From Glaciecola sp. 33A (GTDB lineage: Bacteria > Pseudomonadota > Gammaproteobacteria > Enterobacterales > Alteromonadaceae): a stretch of 64,000 nt of DNA. Where the stretch lies: assembly GCF_002836745.1 (NCBI RefSeq), contig NZ_PJAR01000043.1, positions 124,001 to 188,000 on the forward strand, read 5' to 3'. Below are positions 59,641 through 64,000 of the stretch, piece after piece. The position numbers were made by a program, and so were the translations under genes. The notes beneath the pieces were generated by a model that saw only the letters and a program-made list of their open reading frames with translations, ran no database searches and was not told the origin of the DNA. Positions within the stretch are counted from its first letter, which is position 1. Every line of letters starts with the position of its first letter.

Positions 59641-60714
59641 CTAGTTCAATATAGCCGTCAATTCTTCATTTTTAACGTCATCTATTATTTTAGCACGGCC
59701 TATAGATGTCGGAACGATGAATCGCATTTTACCGGATAGTACCTTTTTATCGTGCTGCATATGCGCAATATAGATGTCTGCAGACATATCTGCCGGTCCC
59801 GAAATCGGTAAGTTAAATAACGTCAATAGCCTTTGTATGCGACTGGATTCTGACATTGATATCCAATTACGCAGCACTGCCAGCTTTGTTGCAAGTGCCA
59901 TGCCAGCAGCAACAGCCTCACCATGTAGCCAGACACCATAGCCTTTTTCAGCTTCTATAGCGTGACCAAAGGTGTGCCCAAGATTCAATAAAGCTCTAAC
60001 GCCATGCTCTTTTTCATCTAAATTTACGACTTCAGCTTTTATCGCGCAACATTTTGTAATGAGATATCGCAGAGCGTCAGGGTCGCGATTTTTTATAGCT
60101 GTAGTTTGATTCTCAATCCAAGTAAAGAAATCTCCATCATACATTATCCCATATTTTATGACTTCAGCCATACCGGCAGAGAATTCTCTTTCGGGTAATG
60201 TAGACAGCGAGTTAGTATCAATAAATACCGCTTTGGGCTGATAAAAAGCACCAATCATATTCTTACCAAGAGGATGATTTACCGCTGTTTTCCCGCCAAC
60301 GGAGGAATCAACTTGCGACAGTAGTGTTGTCGGTACCTGAATGAATGGTATTCCTCGCTGATAACAAGCAGCAGCAAAACCGCCCATATCACCAATAACT
60401 CCGCCACCCAAAGCAATCAGTGTTGTGTCTCTCGCTGCTCTATTTTCAAGTAACTGAGTTAACACAACATTGAAGTATTCCACTGTTTTGTATTGTTCGC
60501 CATCGGGCAGAATAATATCGAAGGAACTTATACCTGCGTTATTTAATGGCTTTTTTATGTTATTTAAAAACAGCGGCGCGACGGTTTCGTTGGTGACAAT
60601 TGCGCATTGTTTTCCTTGAATAGCAGAAAGTAAAAAACCGGCTTGATTAAACAAACCGGTTTCAATGTAGATAGGGTAGCTACGCTCTCCCAAATCAACG
60701 TTTAATGTGGGCAT
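59641..60714 (-). CDS. aroB: 3-dehydroquinate synthase
   Basis: Second shikimate-pathway enzyme, NAD- and metal-dependent. The 357-aa protein has LPDGEQYKTVEYFN, ALGGGVIGDMGGFAAACYQRGI (NAD), PTTLLSQVDSSVGGKTAVNHPLGKN, and zinc ligands in LNLGHTFGHAIE and LHGEAVAAGM. It is 40 bp after aroK and 51 bp before damX. Confidence 0.97.
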   Translation of the reverse strand: MPTLNVDLGERSYPIYIETGLFNQAGFLLSAIQGKQCAIVTNETVAPLFLNNIKKPLNNAGISSFDIILPDGEQYKTVEYFNVVLTQLLENRAARDTTLIALGGGVIGDMGGFAAACYQRGIPFIQVPTTLLSQVDSSVGGKTAVNHPLGKNMIGAFYQPKAVFIDTNSLSTLPEREFSAGMAEVIKYGIMYDGDFFTWIENQTTAIKNRDPDALRYLITKCCAIKAEVVNLDEKEHGVRALLNLGHTFGHAIEAEKGYGVWLHGEAVAAGMALATKLAVLRNWISMSESSRIQRLLTLFNLPISGPADMSADIYIAHMQHDKKVLSGKMRFIVPTSIGRAKIIDDVKNEELTAILN

Positions 60715-60754
60715 GGCGCATTATCCTTCCTAAAAAATCCTAAAAATTAACCTG

Positions 60755-61270
60755 TTACAAACCGATTTTACTGATGATTTGGTTTGCTACTGCGCGTGCG
60801 CTTTGGTCATCCGTTTCAACTACATAATCAGCAACCTCTGTGTACAAAGGGTTACGTTCATCAGCTAAATCTCTCAACACTTGCTCAGGGTCATTATTCT
60901 GAAGAAGAGGGCGGCGCTTATCACGCTGAGTTCTAGCGACTTGTTTATCAATAGTTGTTTGCAAATACACTACGATGCCTCGTGCTGAAAGTCTATTTCT
61001 CACATTTTTTGAGACAATAGAACCTCCACCCGTGGCTAAAACGATACCTTGTTTATCTGTGAGGTCGTTTATGATGTCTTCTTCACGCTTGCGAAAACCA
61101 TCTTCTCCTTCGAGATCAAAAATCCAGGCAATATCTGCGCCAGTGCGCTTTTCTATTTCCTGATCAGAGTCGTAAAAATCGAGGTGAAGTTCGTCTGCAA
61201 GATGTCTACCGATAGTACTCTTTCCTGCTCCCATTGGGCCAACAAGAAATATATTACGTTTTTCAGCCAT
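60755..61270 (-). CDS. aroK: Shikimate kinase I
   Basis: It phosphorylates shikimate. Starting at ATG 61270 ([19 protein letters not shown]), the 171-aa product matches E. coli AroK almost end to end: P-loop [46 protein letters not shown] and the lid RDKRRPLL. A longer frame to 61333 adds 21 unconserved residues. It is separated from pilQ by a hairpin terminator. Confidence 0.97.
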   Translation of the reverse strand: MAEKRNIFLVGPMGAGKSTIGRHLADELHLDFYDSDQEIEKRTGADIAWIFDLEGEDGFRKREEDIINDLTDKQGIVLATGGGSIVSKNVRNRLSARGIVVYLQTTIDKQVARTQRDKRRPLLQNNDPEQVLRDLADERNPLYTEVADYVVETDDQSARAVANQIISKIGL

Positions 61271-61494
61271 GTCTGATTGATTCACATTCTTTATAAATGA
61301 TTGAAGTCGGCTTGGTGTATTCGTAACAAGCAACTTTAACTACCACATCAACGCGTTTTATAATTTTTTAACGCCAATGCGAGCGAATAATTTCCTCTGT
61401 GGAAAATCTATGCGGGGATTATCTCAATTAACTAGCCTGATATGCAAGCATTCTTATTCAAGCAATGGGTAAAATACTGTGCTTTAGAACTGCA

Positions 61495-61523
61495 AAAGAG
61501 CGAAGGCCATGCCTTCACTCTTT
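61495..61523 (-). terminator. Terminator of the pil operon, between pilQ and aroK
   Basis: AAAGAG-C-GAAGGC, loop CAT, GCCTTC-A-CTCTTT: two 6-bp stem parts with one mismatch. On the minus strand the right arm ends in CTCTTTTGC, giving a short U-tract after pilQ. Confidence 0.55.
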
Positions 61524-61568
61524 ATAACGGTTAGTGATACTAGTGTAAATATCTGAATAAATCAGTAA

Positions 61569-63335
61569 TTAAAAGCTTTCTTCGATGATTTTTGGCGTTA
61601 CAAATATCAGTAATTCACGTTTCTGTTCGATAGTTGACGTTGTTTTGAATAAATTACCGAAGTAAGGAATATCACCGAGCAATGGTACCTTAGTAACGTC
61701 GTTAGTACTAACTTGCTGGAATATACCACCAAGAACAATGGTTTCACCATTTTCAACCAGTACTTGAGTGCTAATCTCTTGCGTATCGATTGCAACGGCT
61801 GGACCGGTAGAAGTCGCGACAGTATCGCCACGCGTATCCTGAGTTACTACCAGATTTAAAATAATTCTATCATCCGGCGTAATATGTGGTGTTACCTTTA
61901 AACTCAATACGGCTTTTTTGAATTCTACAGATGTCGCGCCGCTTGATGTTGCTTGCACAAATGGAATTTCAGTCCCTTGTTCAATGTAAGCTTCTTGTTG
62001 GTTGGCAACTGTAATTCGCGGGCTTGCGATAATTTCGCCTTTGTTCTCGGCTTCTAAAGCACTTAGTTCAAGGTCTAAGATATTACCGTCAAGTAGATTA
62101 GCAATTTGGAAACCGATGGTGCCAGCGGCACTTGATACTGGTAAGTTGACGTTTAAGCGGTCACCAATATCAGGCACGTTACCCTGACCGGCAGTGTCAG
62201 CACCTACGATTGAACCTGAAACAGAATTGTTATCACTAGCGCCAGTGAATCCCCAACGAACGCCCAGTTGCTCGTCCACGTTGTCACGAACGGTGACCAT
62301 ACGAGACTCAATAAGTACTTGTTTGACTGGAATATCTAATGCATTTATGACACGACGTGCTTCATCGATACTTTCTAATGTATCGCGGATTAATATGGTG
62401 TTGGTCCGAGCATCGACGGTTACATTGCCACGGTCAGAAAGTATTCCACCATCGCTAGTTTTAAGGATGGTCGCAATTTCATCAGCCTTAGCATAGTTGA
62501 TCTCAATATGTGCAGACTTAAGTTGTGCAAGATTTTGTACTTGTTGCTTAGATTGAAGTTGCTGCGTTTCACGGGCAGATAATTCTTCAGTAGGAGCGAT
62601 AAGTAAGATGTTACCTTCTAAACGTTTATCCAACCCTCGAATCTTTAGAATCATATCAAGGGCTTGGTCCCAAGGAACACCAGACAAACTTATAGTGACA
62701 TTACCGTTAACTGTGTCAGTTGTTACCAAGTTAAAACCATTAACTTGAGCAATAATCTGCAATACTTGGCGCACAGGTACGTCTTGGAAATCTAACGAAA
62801 TTGGCTTGCCTTCATACGTTGTATTCTTAGATTGTTTAACTTCGTCTGGTGTTAACGGCGTTACGGCTAGAGTAACAACACCGTTCTGTTCTATTCTCTT
62901 AATTTTTACTACGCCATTATAGCGTATTTCAACTTTCGCTTTGTCTGCATCTTGGAATGTTTCAATGCTGTTCACTGCAGTACCAAACTGACTAACGTCA
63001 ACTTCAACGTATTGGTCCTCAGCTAACATCGTTTCTTTCATTGTTAAGGTAATTAAACCTTTAGCTTCAACAACGGTTACCGATGGGATTTTGCCTTCAA
63101 ATCCGATAAGCACGTTCCCCGTCTTTACAGATCGATTAAAATCAATGCTATTTAAGATGGCTGAACTTTCTAATGTAGATTCACCTTGCGGATCAACTAA
63201 ATCAATCAAATTTTCAGATTCTTGAGCAACAGCACCCAAGCTGACAATGGCTAAAACGAACGCAATTATCAGGACCCAGTGAGGTCTGTTGCGGTTTAAG
63301 CGCTTGTTAAAAATATATTTATCAGACATTATCAT
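61569..63335 (-). CDS. pilQ: Type IV pilus secretin PilQ
   Basis: The outer-membrane secretin ring for pilus extrusion. The 588-aa precursor has a signal region (about 18-38, ending SLGAVAQ), one AMIN domain (about 60-155) and an STN/N0 domain (about 178-240, LDFQDVPVRQVLQIIAQVNGFNLV). A secretin N-domain (about 268-345) and the secretin barrel (about 390-585) follow, with VANQQEAYIEQGTEIPF and VPLLGDIPYFGNLFK. It is shorter than PilQ proteins with two AMIN domains. The start overlaps the pilP stop by 14 bp. ATG 63329 is an alternative. Confidence 0.95.
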   Translation of the reverse strand: MIMSDKYIFNKRLNRNRPHWVLIIAFVLAIVSLGAVAQESENLIDLVDPQGESTLESSAILNSIDFNRSVKTGNVLIGFEGKIPSVTVVEAKGLITLTMKETMLAEDQYVEVDVSQFGTAVNSIETFQDADKAKVEIRYNGVVKIKRIEQNGVVTLAVTPLTPDEVKQSKNTTYEGKPISLDFQDVPVRQVLQIIAQVNGFNLVTTDTVNGNVTISLSGVPWDQALDMILKIRGLDKRLEGNILLIAPTEELSARETQQLQSKQQVQNLAQLKSAHIEINYAKADEIATILKTSDGGILSDRGNVTVDARTNTILIRDTLESIDEARRVINALDIPVKQVLIESRMVTVRDNVDEQLGVRWGFTGASDNNSVSGSIVGADTAGQGNVPDIGDRLNVNLPVSSAAGTIGFQIANLLDGNILDLELSALEAENKGEIIASPRITVANQQEAYIEQGTEIPFVQATSSGATSVEFKKAVLSLKVTPHITPDDRIILNLVVTQDTRGDTVATSTGPAVAIDTQEISTQVLVENGETIVLGGIFQQVSTNDVTKVPLLGDIPYFGNLFKTTSTIEQKRELLIFVTPKIIEESF

Positions 63336-63900
63336 TTTCCCCAGCTACTGATGACATAGTTAATGTGGCGATTTTTGTTTTCCAACATCCAGCACCGTCA
63401 GGTAACATTTCTTCAATAACCACTTCTTTATCCGTTATGTTAATAATTTTGCCGAAAAACAGGCCGATGTATTGACCTCGTTTCGCCTTGTGTAAAGTGC
63501 CATCATTGGCCTTGATAAGAACCCACTTTTGACTGCCAGAACTAAAGACACCAGCCATCTGTAATGCATCTATACCGTAAGATTCTAATTTTTCTTTAGG
63601 TCGTTGGCGATTTGGCTGATTGCAGTTAGCCGTTTGAACCATTACGCTTGATTTTTCTTCATTTCCTTGCTGCAACCTTTGGAATGGGCTGCGCAGATCA
63701 CTAGCTGAATAATTAACCGGCTCCAACTGCTTAAACTTGGGATATTCTTCAATGCTGATATTCGTATTTGCTTTGACACTATCGGTATAAGCAATTAGGT
63801 CATCAATTTCTGCACTGCAAGCTGATAAACCAAGGCAAGTTGCAAGCACAAGATATTTATTCATCATGCTTTTAGGGAATTTTATAAATGTGTTTGTCAT
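63322..63900 (-). CDS. pilP: Type IV pilus assembly lipoprotein PilP
   Basis: An inner-membrane lipoprotein linking PilN/PilO to the PilQ secretin. The lipobox LGLSAC follows a hydrophobic stretch (residues 14-28). The mature part has an unstructured linker with LRSPFQR and a C-terminal HR-like beta domain (LESYGIDALQMAGVF...KRGQYIGLFFGKIINITDKEVVIEE). The start ATG 63900 overlaps the pilO stop as TAATG and follows GAGGGGG; ATG 63864 would shorten the leader. It overlaps pilQ downstream. Confidence 0.95.
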   Translation of the reverse strand: MTNTFIKFPKSMMNKYLVLATCLGLSACSAEIDDLIAYTDSVKANTNISIEEYPKFKQLEPVNYSASDLRSPFQRLQQGNEEKSSVMVQTANCNQPNRQRPKEKLESYGIDALQMAGVFSSGSQKWVLIKANDGTLHKAKRGQYIGLFFGKIINITDKEVVIEEMLPDGAGCWKTKIATLTMSSVAGENDNV

Positions 63901-64000
63901 TATTTTTCCCCCTCAGTATTCATATCGGCCTGAGTCGTCGCAGCACGATAAGTTTTTGCTTGCATCTTTAAATTAAGAACGCCTTTATTGTTTGTAATGT
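63900..64000 (-). CDS. pilO: C-terminal end of type IV pilus protein PilO (partial)
   Basis: The frame enters from the right edge and ends with TAA at 63900-63902, overlapping the pilP ATG. The readable tail, including NKGVLNLKMQAKTYRAA and ending NTEGEK, fits the last strand and tail of PilO. Order pilO-pilP-pilQ supports it. Confidence 0.85.
   Translation of the reverse strand, partial: ITNNKGVLNLKMQAKTYRAATTQADMNTEGEK

Overview
The window looks like chromosomal DNA of a marine gammaproteobacterium of the Alteromonadales, probably Alteromonadaceae (Glaciecola/Paraglaciecola type). This rests on moderate to low GC, the pilOPQ-aroK-aroB-damX-dam order, the argD/astC-astA-astD-DUF1338 arginine operon, DUF2982, DUF3087 and DUF2970 proteins, and a PHB synthase locus. 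It is mostly core and metabolic genes, with one visibly eroding accessory stretch at about 17-24 kb. I recognised no rRNA, tRNA, CRISPR array, prophage or intact insertion sequence.

Layout. 0-2.75 kb: PHB locus on the minus strand (small protein, phaC, phaR). 3.1-7.5 kb: PBP1b, then glnK-amtB behind a predicted NtrC site and sigma-54 promoter. 7.5-13.4 kb: exonuclease III, a decayed zinc-ribbon reading frame, gamma-glutamyltransferase, a DyP peroxidase and a two-gene ABC transporter with a His-Asp-Glu repeat. 13.5-17.1 kb: cheV, a secreted unknown, lysoplasmalogenase, psiE and a stand-alone malate-synthase-G-like domain. 17.5-23.9 kb: a DmdB-like acyl-CoA ligase with higher GC, a TetR gene whose expected ATG start reads ATC, an oxidoreductase frameshifted in a G7 run, a MATE pump and a small ORF with an internal TGA. 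23.9-28.9 kb: efpL, then pyrB-hemL-adenylate cyclase and a TetR gene. 28.9-34.3 kb: a divergent RND pump with a 19-bp palindromic operator, a 41-aa ORF and DUF2982. 34.3-41.3 kb: hybrid kinase, parC, CBS protein, DUF3087. 41.5-43.9 kb: rimK with a deacylase-like and a retropepsin-like gene. 44-50.8 kb: ast operon, HDOD protein, pabA. 50.8-64 kb: trpS, rpe, torF, small genes, a GGDEF-EAL protein, dam, damX, aroB, aroK, pilQ, pilP and the end of pilO.

How the genes work together. glnK-amtB and the distant torF porin share NtrC-like and sigma-54 signals and may form one nitrogen-limitation regulon. The ast genes degrade arginine to glutamate. RimK and its two neighbours could write and erase glutamate tails. 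The DAM/shikimate/type IV pilus block keeps its classical order, but dam and rpe have been pushed apart and gph is missing between rpe and trpS.

Best leads: the sigma-54 signal before torF, the orphan malate-synthase-G domain operonic with psiE, three coupled leader peptides ahead of a TTG-initiated PBP1b, the cluster of start, frameshift and nonsense lesions at 20-24 kb, and the RimK trio. All calls come from reading the sequence and from memory of protein families; no database search was run.
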